The notes under the pieces were generated by a model. The model ran no database searches. It had not been told where the DNA came from and saw only the letters and a program-made list of their open reading frames with translations. Shown one piece after another: positions 47,216 through 57,986 of a stretch of 64,000 nt of DNA. Source of the DNA: Arthrobacter sp. Soil763 (lineage in GTDB: Bacteria; Actinomycetota; Actinomycetes; Actinomycetales; Micrococcaceae); the NCBI RefSeq assembly GCF_001428365.1, contig NZ_LMSH01000002.1, forward strand, positions 62,001 through 126,000, in the 5' to 3' direction. Made by a program: the position numbers and the translations under genes. Every line of letters begins with the position of its first letter. The first letter of the stretch is position 1.

Positions 47216-48274
47216 TCAGGGAATAGCCGGCGCGCAGCCGCAGGTACGGCCGACGTGGAGGCGGTGCGGGCACACCAGTGAGGTGTAGCTGCGGGACGGG
47301 GCGTCGATGCGTTGCAGCAGCAGGGCGAAGGCTTCGTGGGCCATTTCCTGCTGCGGCTGGACGATGCTGGTGAGGTTGATCAGGCCGGATCGGCTGTGCG
47401 GCAGCCCGTCGCAGCCGGCGACGGCGACGTCGTCCGGGATCCGCAGGCCGCGGGCCATGGCATATTCCATGACGCCGATGGCCAGCTCGTCGCTGCCGCA
47501 GACCACGGCCTGCGGCGGTGGCCCGGAGGCGAAGAGCCGCTCGGCGGCGAGCCGGCCGCCCTCGTTGTTGACCCGGGTGCTGATCTTGCGGTCCCCGCTG
47601 ATCACGACGCCGGCGGCGGCCGCCGTCCGCACGAACGCCTGCTCCCGGGCCAGCGACGCGGTGGACACCCGCGGGCCGATCACGGTGGCGATCTCGGTGT
47701 AGCCGTGGCCGAGCATGTGCTGCATGAGCACGGTGGCTGCGGCGTCGTCGTCGATCCCGACAAAGTCCGAATCGAGGAAGTCGGCGCGGCGGGACAGGCA
47801 GACGTAGGGAATCCGGGCGGCCCTCAGGGTGCGGAGGGCGCGGGCATCGTCTCGGAGCGAGGCGGCGAGGATGACGCCGTCGACGGCCCGGTTCGCCAGC
47901 GTGGCGGTGACCTGCGCCAGGACTTCGGGATCATCCTGGGTGGTGGCCACGAAGACCTCGTAGCCGGAGTCCGCCGCCGCGGAGATCACGCCCTGGGCCC
48001 AGCGCGGGAACATCGGGTTGATGATGTTCGGCAGGATCAGGCCGACCACCCGGGTGCGCTGCAGGTCGGTGGAGTGGGAGGACTTACGGGGCCTGAAGCC
48101 CAGCTCGTTCGCCACGTGGATGATGTGGCGCCGGGTCTCCGGCGAGACGCCGCCCTTGCCGTTGAGGACATAGGACACCGCGGCGGGGGAGACCCCTGCC
48201 GCCCGGGCGACGGCGGCCGCGGAAACCGGGGCAACCGGGCCGTCGCTGGCAGCGGTGGCGGCATGTGCCTGCAT
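47216..48274 (-). CDS. LacI family transcriptional regulator
   Basis: 352 aa. The helix-turn-helix is VSAAAVARAAGVSPAAVSYVLNGKGGVSPETRRHI near residues 18-52. The sugar-binding domain starts about residue 70 (RVVGLILPNIINPMFPRW) and has GIDDDAAATVLMQHMLG and AVAGCDGLPHSRSG. A Cys-rich C-terminus (VCPHRLHVGRTCGCAP) is unusual for the family. First gene of the block; it presumably responds to the transported sugar acid or a derivative and controls its own promoter. Confidence 0.92.
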   Translation of the reverse strand: MQAHAATAASDGPVAPVSAAAVARAAGVSPAAVSYVLNGKGGVSPETRRHIIHVANELGFRPRKSSHSTDLQRTRVVGLILPNIINPMFPRWAQGVISAAADSGYEVFVATTQDDPEVLAQVTATLANRAVDGVILAASLRDDARALRTLRAARIPYVCLSRRADFLDSDFVGIDDDAAATVLMQHMLGHGYTEIATVIGPRVSTASLAREQAFVRTAAAAGVVISGDRKISTRVNNEGGRLAAERLFASGPPPQAVVCGSDELAIGVMEYAMARGLRIPDDVAVAGCDGLPHSRSGLINLTSIVQPQQEMAHEAFALLLQRIDAPSRSYTSLVCPHRLHVGRTCGCAPAIP

Positions 48275-48318
48275 CCTGACCCTCCTTCGCGCCGGTTCGT
48301 GTCCCTGTGACCTCAGTT

Positions 48319-48348
48319 ACAGTAATGAGCGGTTTCAGCGTTAAGCAA
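48319..48348 (-). promoter_or_regulatory. lacI-type promoter with embedded palindrome
   Basis: On the minus strand TTGCTT (48348-48343) and TACTGT (48324-48319) are spaced 18 bp. Between them lies TGAGCGGTTTCA (48326-48337), which has the centre-CG, outer TGA/TCA form of LacI-family operators. The repeat CGTTAAG-N3-CGTTAAG overlaps the -35 side. Self-control by the LacI protein is inferred. Confidence 0.55.
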
Positions 48349-48388
48349 CGTTAAGTTGCGGGCTTGCTTTCCGGCGCGATTCGCGTGC

Positions 48389-48497
48389 GGACATGCCCGC
48401 CCTGTGCCCGCCCCGAAGGACATGCCCATCCGTGGGCCGTGGCCGATGGGCATAGCGGCTTATGTCCACCGGGAGGCGCCGGGACCGAGCATGTCCC
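48389..48497. repeat. GGRCATGYCC palindromic repeat array 2
   Basis: Four units: GGACATGCCC (48389, 48418), GGGCATAGCGGCTTATGTCC (48448-48467) and GCATGTCCC (48489). The third unit matches 42895-42914 of array 1 closely. It fills the gap between the divergent lacI-type and clpB genes. Confidence 0.85.
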
Positions 48498-48558
48498 ACC
48501 GCCGGGCCCTAGACAGCGGTTTCGCCGTGGGCAAACATGGAGCCAAAGGCACTCAATC

Positions 48559-48587
48559 CAAAGTTGAGCGGGGTAGACTCAACTTTG
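48559..48587. promoter_or_regulatory. HAIR operator of clpB
   Basis: TTGAGC-N7-ACTCAA (48564-48582) within longer 10-bp perfect arms CAAAGTTGAG and CTCAACTTTG. A TAGACT box (48574-48579) lies inside the operator, so HspR binding would cover the promoter. Confidence 0.9.
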
Positions 48588-48618
48588 ACGACAGTCTTAT
48601 CCCCGGAAGGAGCTCTCT

Positions 48619-51276
<2,658 letters not shown>

Positions 51277-51319
51277 CCCCCGGGCCCGGGCCGTTAGGGC
51301 CCCGACCTTTAGGGGCAAA

Positions 51320-51363
51320 CGCGAAGGGCTGCAGCCGTCCAACGACGGTTGCAGCCCTTCGCG
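51320..51363 (+). terminator. Hairpin after clpB
   Basis: 20-bp stem with one G-T pair, arms starting CGCGAAGGGCTGCAGCCGTC, loop CAAC. It lies 43 nt after the clpB stop, facing the convergent small membrane gene, so it is probably a two-way terminator. Confidence 0.8.
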
Positions 51364-51375
51364 TGCCCGGTCCGC

Positions 51376-51558
51376 CTAGTGCGGGTCGCCGGCTCCGGCT
51401 TCCCGCCAGCGGATAACCAGCGCCGCCGCCAAGGCGACCGCCGCGCCGACCAAAAGGGCGGTGAGGGTCCCGGTCGAGCGCCAGAGGAAAGCGTACGGCA
51501 GGTACCCGGCGCCAAAGACCGCCAGGATCCGAAGGAATTTGGCTTTCGTCATCCGCAT
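51376..51558 (-). CDS. Small membrane protein (60 aa)
   Basis: MRMTKAKFLRILAVFGAGYLPYAF then a second hydrophobic helix (ALLVGAAVALAAALVIRW) and a short acidic tail. Two membrane spans, positive-inside N-terminus. The ATG overlaps the previous stop codon (TGATG), so translation is coupled to the 53-residue partner. No family was recognised. Confidence 0.7.
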   Translation of the reverse strand: MRMTKAKFLRILAVFGAGYLPYAFLWRSTGTLTALLVGAAVALAAALVIRWREAGAGDPH

Positions 51559-51719
51559 CAGGCCACCGGCCCGGCACCGGAGCCCGGCCCCTGCGCGGCC
51601 TTGAGCTCGCGGATGCGGAGCCGCAGGAAGATGATGAGCAGCACGAGGGCGTAGATGGCCAGCCCCACCAGCACTGCCATCACCACGACGTAAAGAATCC
51701 CGAAACCATAGCCAACCAC
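51558..51719 (-). CDS. Small membrane protein (53 aa)
   Basis: One long hydrophobic segment (YGFGILYVVVMAVLVGLA and YALVLLIIFLRLRI) followed by an Arg/Glu-rich stretch and a Gly/Pro tail. GTG 51719 is chosen because GGAGG lies 7 nt upstream. First gene of a coupled pair of tiny membrane proteins. Function unknown. Confidence 0.65.
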   Translation of the reverse strand: MVGYGFGILYVVVMAVLVGLAIYALVLLIIFLRLRIRELKAAQGPGSGAGPVA

Positions 51720-51890
51720 GTGCACGCCTCCCCAACAGGTGCGCCCGGCCGTCTGCCGGGCGCGAGCCTGCGACGATACCACCGACGCCGGCGGCCCGCA
51801 GGTCAAACGGCCCTCAGGTCAATCGGCGCAGGCGGGGATCCGGCGGGACTACCTGGCTCGCGGCGCGGCGGCCCATCGGGTGGCCTGAAC

Positions 51891-53060
51891 CTAGAGGCGG
51901 GGGATCAGGGACTCCTTGATGACATTGCCGCCGTCGGCCACGAAGTAGCAGTCCACACGCCGGTCGCCGGAGTTCCAGCTGGACGCGCTGGGGTAGGCCA
52001 GTTTGTAGCTGAAGTCGTAGCTGGCCGACTTGTCGGTCAGCGGTGCCGACTTGCAGGTATCCAGCGCTTTCTGCTTCAGCGGATCCCGGCCGGGGTAGGC
52101 GTCGTCGGCGCCGTAGCGGTCGACAGCGATGAGCTGCGCCGAGTGGCCGCTGGAGCAGGCGACGACGGTCGCCGTCGGGGCGCTCGCGTCGAAGTCCTTG
52201 AAGCAGTCGCCCAGCTGGAAGTCCATCGGGTTCACGCCCTCCAGGGGCAGGGCGCCGCGGGCTGCGGGCGACGGCGGCGTCGACGCCTCCGCGGAGGCGG
52301 GTGCCGACGGTGCCGCGGCGGACGCGGCCCCGGCGGTCGGTTCATGTTTCGACGCGGCCAGCGAGGTGAGCCACCAGGCCACCAGGCCCAGCACCACGAC
52401 GGCGGCCACGGCGGCGGCGACCCGTGCCGGGCCCAGCCGCAGGACGGTGGTCCGCACGGTCTGGCCGAGGCGTCGGGCGCGCGGTCCGGCCTCGGCGCGG
52501 AGGCGACGGACGGCGGGGCCTGCTGCGCCGCGGAGCCGGGTCCCCTGAGTGGAGAGCACCTTTCCCAACTGGGAGGCTCCGGAGGTGGTTTTGCGGGCCG
52601 GGGGCTTACTGGCCGTCGGTCTTCCGGCCATGCGGCGCTCAGCGGTCTGCCGCGGTGCAGCCGGATTGGTCTGCCGCGGCGCGGCCGGAGCGGCGGACGG
52701 TGCGGGATCGGCCGCGCGCCGCTCCGCAGTCTGCGATGCAGCCGGAGTGGCGGAAGGCGCGGTTGATGCGGGGGAGGTGCGGGTCGGTGAACCTGCGGCG
52801 GCACCTACGGCGGCGTCCGTTGCGGCGCCGGTTGCGGCAGCGCCACGAGCGCCAGCCCCGGAGTCTGCGCGGGGCACGGACGGAATCGCCGACGTCGGCG
52901 GCGCCGACGGGCGCGGCGGGATGCGCACGGCAGGGCGGCCCGGCGGGACCGCGGCTGAGGGGCCGTTCGGTTGCCCCGCGGAGGGCTCCGGACGGGAACC
53001 GTTAGGCATTCCGGCGTCGCCGTGCCTGGCGTTTTCCTCGCTCGCAGGCTTGTCGGTCAC
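51891..53060 (-). CDS. Membrane protein with septum-formation-type C-terminal domain
   Basis: About 389 aa. Residues 1-200 are low-complexity (Pro, Ala, Arg and Ser) and probably cytoplasmic. One membrane helix follows (VAAAVAAVVVLGLVAWWLTSLAA). The external C-terminal part (about 260-389) has GDCFKDFD, VVACSSGHSAQLIAVDRY and DCYFVADGG, the pattern of the Septum_form/DUF4190-type domain with paired cysteines. A cell-envelope role is likely. GTG 53060 is preferred for ribosome-site spacing, and GTG 53072 is possible. Confidence 0.8.
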   Translation of the reverse strand: MTDKPASEENARHGDAGMPNGSRPEPSAGQPNGPSAAVPPGRPAVRIPPRPSAPPTSAIPSVPRADSGAGARGAAATGAATDAAVGAAAGSPTRTSPASTAPSATPAASQTAERRAADPAPSAAPAAPRQTNPAAPRQTAERRMAGRPTASKPPARKTTSGASQLGKVLSTQGTRLRGAAGPAVRRLRAEAGPRARRLGQTVRTTVLRLGPARVAAAVAAVVVLGLVAWWLTSLAASKHEPTAGAASAAAPSAPASAEASTPPSPAARGALPLEGVNPMDFQLGDCFKDFDASAPTATVVACSSGHSAQLIAVDRYGADDAYPGRDPLKQKALDTCKSAPLTDKSASYDFSYKLAYPSASSWNSGDRRVDCYFVADGGNVIKESLIPRL

Positions 53061-53072
53061 TCGGGAATTCAC

Positions 53073-53354
53073 CTCTTCCGTGCGTTTGCGTAAGGGGCCG
53101 GGCGGCCGGTTGCGGGGCCTGTTTGCGGGAACCCGTCAAGAGACTCTATCGAAATTGCTGCCGGGCCTGCATGCACGCCGGCGTCGGCCGGTCACTCAAT
53201 GGGACGGACGACACTGTCCACCGTGGCTCCGGCGGCAAGCAGTACCAGCCGAAAGCATGTAATCTAGGTGTACGACAAATTGACCAATCATTCCGGGGCC
53301 TCACCGACAGCCAAGGTGACCACCTCCGGTCCAAGTACAAAAGGGGGTCACGCC
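53073..53354 (+). promoter_or_regulatory. Upstream region of the DUF3073 gene
   Basis: About 280 bp between divergent genes. A possible extended -10 element TGTAATCT lies near 53256-53263, preceded by no good -35. The ribosome site AAAGGGGG is just before the DUF3073 ATG. Nothing else was identified. Confidence 0.4.
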
Positions 53355-53588
53355 ATGGGGCGCGGCCGTCAAAAGGCAAAAGCTACCAAGCAGGCTCGGG
53401 ACATCAAGTACTACTCCCCGAACACTGACTATTCGGCCCTTCAGCGCGAGCTCACGGGCCCGGGAAGTCGTGCCTCGAACCACTTCAAGGATGAGCCGGT
53501 TGAACCGGACTACTCAGCCTATGTGGATAAGTACGCGGACGATTTGGACGATGACGACGACGAGGTAGACACCCGCCGCATCGGTTAG
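53355..53588 (+). CDS. DUF3073 family protein
   Basis: 77 aa. The start MGRGRQKAKATKQARDIKYY is the invariant DUF3073 signature, followed by SPNTDYSALQRELTG and a strongly acidic tail (DDLDDDDDEVD). Restricted to actinobacteria, function unknown. The frame is open upstream to 53268 but the conserved start is at 53355. Followed by a good terminator. Confidence 0.93.
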   Translation: MGRGRQKAKATKQARDIKYYSPNTDYSALQRELTGPGSRASNHFKDEPVEPDYSAYVDKYADDLDDDDDEVDTRRIG

Positions 53589-53637
53589 TCGCTCCTTCCC
53601 GGTTTCCTGCCGCAAGGAAGCCATCCTAGTTTTTCCA

Positions 53638-53684
53638 GGCCCGTCGGCCGCGCCCTGTGCTGGGCGCGCCCGGCGGGCCTTTTT
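53638..53684 (+). terminator. Intrinsic terminator after the DUF3073 gene
   Basis: GGCCCG (53638-53643) pairs with CGGGCC (53674-53679) around an inner GCGCCC/GGGCGC stem, followed directly by TTTTT (53680-53684). Confidence 0.88.
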
Positions 53685-53782
53685 CTTGCGCCCTGCACCC
53701 CGGGCTTGTCGCCCCGGCCGTGCCGGGCTAGGTTGATGACGCCGCCCACGCCCGCGCGGCGTACGCCTGCGGAAGGAACACC

Positions 53783-54562
53783 ATGACCAAGCGCACCGGA
53801 TTCGGCCACGGCGAGATTTGCTGGGCGGACCTGCAGACCCCGGACGTGGATGCGGCGAAAGCGTTCTACGCCGCGCTCTTCGGCTGGCGCTACGAAGACC
53901 AGCCCACCCCTGACGGCCGCAGCTACGCCATGGCGTTCCTGGATCACGACCTGGTCGGTGTGATCGCCCCGCAAAATCCGCAGCAGCAGGAGGCGGGAAC
54001 GCCGGCCCAGTGGAACGTGTATTTCGCGGCTGACGACGCCGCGGAACTCGCCGCCGAGGTGCCGCACGCCGGCGGGGCGCTGGAATTCGGCCCCGAGGCC
54101 GTGGCCGACACCGGCGTCATGGTCTTCTTCGCACCGCCCGGCGGAGGGACGACCGGCGTCTGGCAGGCCGGCAGCCACGTCGGCACCGCACGGATGGAGG
54201 AACCCGGCGCCCTGGCGTGGGCGGAACTGCTCACGCCCGAGCCGCAGGCCGCCGTAGGCCTCTTCCAGCAGTTGTTCGGGCATGAGGTCACCGAGTACCC
54301 GCAGGACGACGGCGGCACCTACACGACACTGATGGCGGGCGGCGCCGAGGTGGCCGGGATCGCGACGGTTCCCGCGGGGGAGCGCAACCTCCAGCCGGGC
54401 TGGCAGGTGTATTTCGGTGTGCCCAGCGCCGCCGCAGCCGTGGTGGCGGCCATGGAAGCGGGCGGCGTCGTGCTGGTCGAGCCGGAGGATGTCGAGGAGG
54501 CCGGCACCATCGCAACGATCCGTGATCCGCAGGGCGGCGTCATCAGCCTGCTGGAGGTCTAA
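53783..54562 (+). CDS. VOC family protein (two glyoxalase-like domains)
   Basis: 259 aa. Two similar halves: GEICWADLQTPDVDAAKAFYAALFGW at the start and ALAWAELLTPEPQAAVGLFQQLFGHEV near residue 140, each followed by a sheet ending in PQ- or DPQGG-type turns. This is the usual actinobacterial paired VOC protein. Ligand or reaction unknown. GGAAGG lies upstream of the ATG. Ends at a two-way terminator shared with purM. Confidence 0.9.
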   Translation: MTKRTGFGHGEICWADLQTPDVDAAKAFYAALFGWRYEDQPTPDGRSYAMAFLDHDLVGVIAPQNPQQQEAGTPAQWNVYFAADDAAELAAEVPHAGGALEFGPEAVADTGVMVFFAPPGGGTTGVWQAGSHVGTARMEEPGALAWAELLTPEPQAAVGLFQQLFGHEVTEYPQDDGGTYTTLMAGGAEVAGIATVPAGERNLQPGWQVYFGVPSAAAAVVAAMEAGGVVLVEPEDVEEAGTIATIRDPQGGVISLLEV

Positions 54563-54578
54563 ACCGGAGCGAGTGCGA

Positions 54579-54615
54579 AAAACCGCCGCTTAGAGAGGTT
54601 CTAAACGGCGGTTTT
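54579..54615. terminator. Two-way terminator between VOC gene and purM
   Basis: AAAACCGCCG (54579-54588) pairs with CGGCGGTTTT (54606-54615), with an inner TTAGA/TCTAA stem. The A and T runs flanking the stem make it active for both strands. Confidence 0.9.
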
Positions 54616-54638
54616 GGGTACTCGAGGGTGCGGGGCTC

Positions 54639-55808
54639 TTAGGCGTAGGCGTTGACCATTCGGACGGCGCCGCCGTCGACGCCCTTGGCGCCCTGGACGT
54701 AGTCCGGGCCGGTCCGCAGGGCCGCGTCGGAATCCTGCCCGACCGTGCCCATGATCCAGGAGGGCAGGCCGCGGGCGTTCAGGTGCGCCACCGCGGCATC
54801 GGCGGCCTCGGGGGAGACGATCGCGACCATGCCGACACCGACGTTCAGGGTGCGCTCGAGGTCGGCCAGCGGCACATTGCCCAGCTCGGAGACCAGCTTG
54901 AAGATGGCCGGCAGTTCCCAAGTGGCGCGGTCCACGGTGGCCAGCAGGCCCTGCGGCAGGACGCGGGCCAGGTTCGCGGCCAGGCCGCCGCCGGTGACGT
55001 GGCTGAACCCATGCACGGCGCGGCCGCTGGAGGAGCCGTCCACCGGGAAGGTGCGGGCCAGGTCCAGGCAGTCCGCGGCGTACACGCGGGTCGGTTCCAG
55101 GAGTTCCTCGCCCAGGGTGCGCTCGAACTCGGAGACGTGGCGGTCCAGGGCCCAGCCGGCGTGGTTGACGACGCGGCGGACCAGCGAGTAGCCGTTGGAG
55201 TGCAGGCCGGAGGAGGCCATGCCGATCACCACGTCGCCGGCACGGACCCGGTCCGGGCCCAGCAGCGCGTCGGCTTCGACCACGCCGGTGGCGGCACCGG
55301 CGACGTCGTACTCGTGCTCGCCCAGCAGGCCGGGGTGTTCGGCGGTTTCGCCGCCCACCAGGGCGGTTCCGGCGACCGAGCAGGCCGCCGCGATGCCGCG
55401 CACGATGTCCGCGATGCGCTCCGGAACGACCTTGCCGCAGGCGATGTAGTCGGTCATGTAGAGCGGCTCGGCCCCTACGACGACGATGTCATCGACCACC
55501 ATGCCCACCAGGTCGAACCCGATGGTGTCGTGGATGTCCATGGCCTGGGCGATGGCGACCTTGGTGCCCACGCCGTCGGTGGAGGTGGCCAGCAGCGGCC
55601 GCTTGTAGGTCAGCAGTTTCGAGACGTCGTACAGCCCGGCGAACCCGCCGACGCCGCCGATCACCGAGTCGTTGTGGGTCGCCTTGACGGCGTCCTTCAT
55701 GAGTTCGACGGCGCGGTCGCCCGCTTCGACGTCGACGCCGGCGGAGGCGTAGGTGATGCCGGTGTTTCCGGCGTCGTTCGTGTCAGCGGCCGTGGAGGCG
55801 GAAGTCAT
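54639..55808 (-). CDS. purM: Phosphoribosylformylglycinamidine cyclo-ligase PurM
   Basis: 389 aa. ITYASAGVDVEAGDRAVELM near residue 20 and FAGLYDVSKL, STDGVGTKVAIA, FDLVGMVVDDIVVVGAEPLYMTDYIACG are the PurM/AIRS signatures. It makes AIR from FGAM with ATP in purine synthesis. It overlaps purF by 4 bp (ATGA), purF being upstream. A short variable N-terminal stretch precedes the conserved part. Confidence 0.96.
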   Translation of the reverse strand: MTSASTAADTNDAGNTGITYASAGVDVEAGDRAVELMKDAVKATHNDSVIGGVGGFAGLYDVSKLLTYKRPLLATSTDGVGTKVAIAQAMDIHDTIGFDLVGMVVDDIVVVGAEPLYMTDYIACGKVVPERIADIVRGIAAACSVAGTALVGGETAEHPGLLGEHEYDVAGAATGVVEADALLGPDRVRAGDVVIGMASSGLHSNGYSLVRRVVNHAGWALDRHVSEFERTLGEELLEPTRVYAADCLDLARTFPVDGSSSGRAVHGFSHVTGGGLAANLARVLPQGLLATVDRATWELPAIFKLVSELGNVPLADLERTLNVGVGMVAIVSPEAADAAVAHLNARGLPSWIMGTVGQDSDAALRTGPDYVQGAKGVDGGAVRMVNAYA

Positions 55809-57520
55809 ACTGGCTCTTTCTTGTCGGCATCAAGCTTGTCGGCGGGTACGCGGTCGGCGTCGGTGAGCAGCTCTTCGAATTCGGCATCGGGCCCCGGGTC
55901 GCACCCGGTGGCGCCGGCCTTCTCCGCGGGATCGGCGTCGGCCGGGACGGCGGTGGCGCCGTCGGCGCGGTCGGCGTCGGCCGTGGCCCCGGAGGTGGCG
56001 CCCGGGGACCCCGGGGTGGCGGTCATGGCGGGGAGGCCGGCCGGCTTGCCGCCCAGGTCCGTGCGCTCGAGCAGGTTCTTGCCGAGCTTGTCCGCGCCCG
56101 GGAGTTCGATCGGGTACTTGCCGGTGAAGCACGCGGTGCAGAGGCGTTCGCGCGGCTGCCTGGTGGCGCCGATCATGCCGTCCTCGGAGATGTAGGCCAG
56201 GGAGTCCGCGCCGATGGCCTGGGAGATTTCCTCGATGGTGGCGCCGTTGGCGATCAGTTCCGCGCGGGAGGCGAAGTCGATGCCGTAGAAGCACGGCCAC
56301 TTGACCGGCGGGGAGGAGATCTTCACGTGCACGGCGGCGGCGCCGGCCTCGCGGAGCATCCGCACGATCGCGCGCTGGGTGTTGCCGCGGACGATCGAGT
56401 CATCGACCACCACCACGCGTTTGCCGCGGATCACGGACTCCAGGGCGTTGAGCTTGAGCCGGATGCCGAGCTGGCGCAGCGTCTGCGAGGGCTGGATGAA
56501 GGTGCGGCCCACGTAGGCGTTCTTGACGAAGCCGTGCGCGAACGGGATGCCGGATTCCTCGGCGTAGCCGACGGCCGCGGGGGTGCCGGACTCCGGTACC
56601 GGGATGACAATGTCCGCTTCCTGGGTGTTTTCGCGGGCCAGCTGGCGGCCCATCTCCACCCGGGATTCGTAGACGGAGCGGCCGGCGATCGCGGCGTCCG
56701 GGCGGGCGAGGTAGACGTACTCGAAGACGCAGCCCGCCGGCGTCGGCTCGGCGAAACGCTGGGAACGGACGCCCTGTTCGTCGATGGCGATGAACTCGCC
56801 GGGCTCGATCTCGCGGATGAAGCTCGCGCCGACGGTGGCGAGCGCCGACTGCTCGGACGCCACCACCCAGCCGCGCTCCAGCCGGCCCAGGACCAGCGGG
56901 CGGATGCCGTAGGTGTCGCGGGCGGCGTAGAGGGTGCCTTCATCCATGAAGACGAAGCAGAAGCCGCCCTTGATCATGGGCAGCAGCTCCAGGGCGGTTT
57001 CTTCGAGGGACTTGCCCTCTTCGCCTTCGAGCAGGGCCGTGACCAGGGCAGTGTCGGAGGTGTTGCCCTGCTTCATCTCGCCGGTGAGCTGGCCGCCGTT
57101 GCGCTCCACGATCATGGCCTTGAGCTCGGCGGTGTTGGTCAGGTTGCCGTTGTGTGCCAGGGCGACGGTGCCGGTGGCCGTGGCGCCGAGGGTGGGCTGG
57201 GCGTTGGCCCAGTGGCTGGCGCCGGTGGTGGAGTAGCGGCAATGCCCGACGGCGAGGTGTCCGGTCAGGGTGTTCAGCGTGGTCTCGTCGAAGACCTGGG
57301 AGACGAGGCCCATGTCCTTATAGACGTTGATCCGCTTGCCGTCGCTGGTCGCGATGCCGGCCGACTCCTGGCCGCGGTGCTGCAGCGCGTACAGCCCGTA
57401 ATAGGTGAGTTTTGCTACCTCTTCGCCGGGAGCCCAGACGCCGAAGACGCCACATGCGTCCTGCGGGCCTTTTTCGCCAGAGAGAAGGTCATGAGAAAGT
57501 TTTCCATCGCCGCGTGCCAC
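55805..57520 (-). CDS. purF: Amidophosphoribosyltransferase PurF
   Basis: 571 aa. A 22-residue propeptide precedes Cys23 of DACGVFGVWAPGEEV, the glutaminase nucleophile. NGNLTN and the PRPP-binding VVVVDDSIVRGNTQRAIV are clear, and ERLCTACFTGKYPIELP ends the core near residue 490. The last 75 or so residues form an Ala/Asp-rich tail absent from standard PurF (about 500 aa). It performs the first committed step of purine synthesis. Confidence 0.96.
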   Translation of the reverse strand: MARGDGKLSHDLLSGEKGPQDACGVFGVWAPGEEVAKLTYYGLYALQHRGQESAGIATSDGKRINVYKDMGLVSQVFDETTLNTLTGHLAVGHCRYSTTGASHWANAQPTLGATATGTVALAHNGNLTNTAELKAMIVERNGGQLTGEMKQGNTSDTALVTALLEGEEGKSLEETALELLPMIKGGFCFVFMDEGTLYAARDTYGIRPLVLGRLERGWVVASEQSALATVGASFIREIEPGEFIAIDEQGVRSQRFAEPTPAGCVFEYVYLARPDAAIAGRSVYESRVEMGRQLARENTQEADIVIPVPESGTPAAVGYAEESGIPFAHGFVKNAYVGRTFIQPSQTLRQLGIRLKLNALESVIRGKRVVVVDDSIVRGNTQRAIVRMLREAGAAAVHVKISSPPVKWPCFYGIDFASRAELIANGATIEEISQAIGADSLAYISEDGMIGATRQPRERLCTACFTGKYPIELPGADKLGKNLLERTDLGGKPAGLPAMTATPGSPGATSGATADADRADGATAVPADADPAEKAGATGCDPGPDAEFEELLTDADRVPADKLDADKKEPV

Positions 57521-57628
57521 TGGTCGATTATCTCACGTCGGGCGCCGGGCCCTTCCCCGGCCGCTGGTTTATGACCTGGGCCGGTTCCGTTGCCCTTCGC
57601 CCGCCCGAGTCTTGCCGGGGTGGCAGGG

Positions 57629-57955
57629 CTAGGCGCGGTCCTCGTCGTCGGTGTCGGGCACGGAGTCCGGGACGGACTCGACGACGGCGCGCTCGGCCCG
57701 GCGGACGCTCAGCCGGTCCAGCACCAAGGCCACGATGGCGCCCAGGACCGCGCCGCCGCCGATGCAGAAAGTCAGGAAGAAGCCGAAGACGGAGTTGGCG
57801 TCGAAGCCCTCGCGGGCCGGGAGCCCGTAGGCGAGGATGGCGGCCACGACGACGCCCAGCAGGCCGCCCGCGATCAGGAACGGCACGTACTTCGGGGCGC
57901 GGCGGACGGTGACGGCGCGGCGCTCGGGGGCGGCGGGGGTGTCTTCAGGAGCCAT
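57629..57955 (-). CDS. Small membrane protein of unknown function
   Basis: 108 aa with two membrane helices (YVPFLIAGGLLGVVVAAILAYG and FGFFLTFCIGGGAVLGAIVALVL), a basic N-terminal region and an acidic tail (DTDDEDRA). It is just upstream of purF on the same strand but has a separate TAGGCT box (complement of 57963-57968) 7 nt before its ATG. Family not recognised. Confidence 0.8.
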   Translation of the reverse strand: MAPEDTPAAPERRAVTVRRAPKYVPFLIAGGLLGVVVAAILAYGLPAREGFDANSVFGFFLTFCIGGGAVLGAIVALVLDRLSVRRAERAVVESVPDSVPDTDDEDRA

Positions 57956-57986
57956 GGCATTAAGCCTACTGCCCGTGCGCGGCGCC

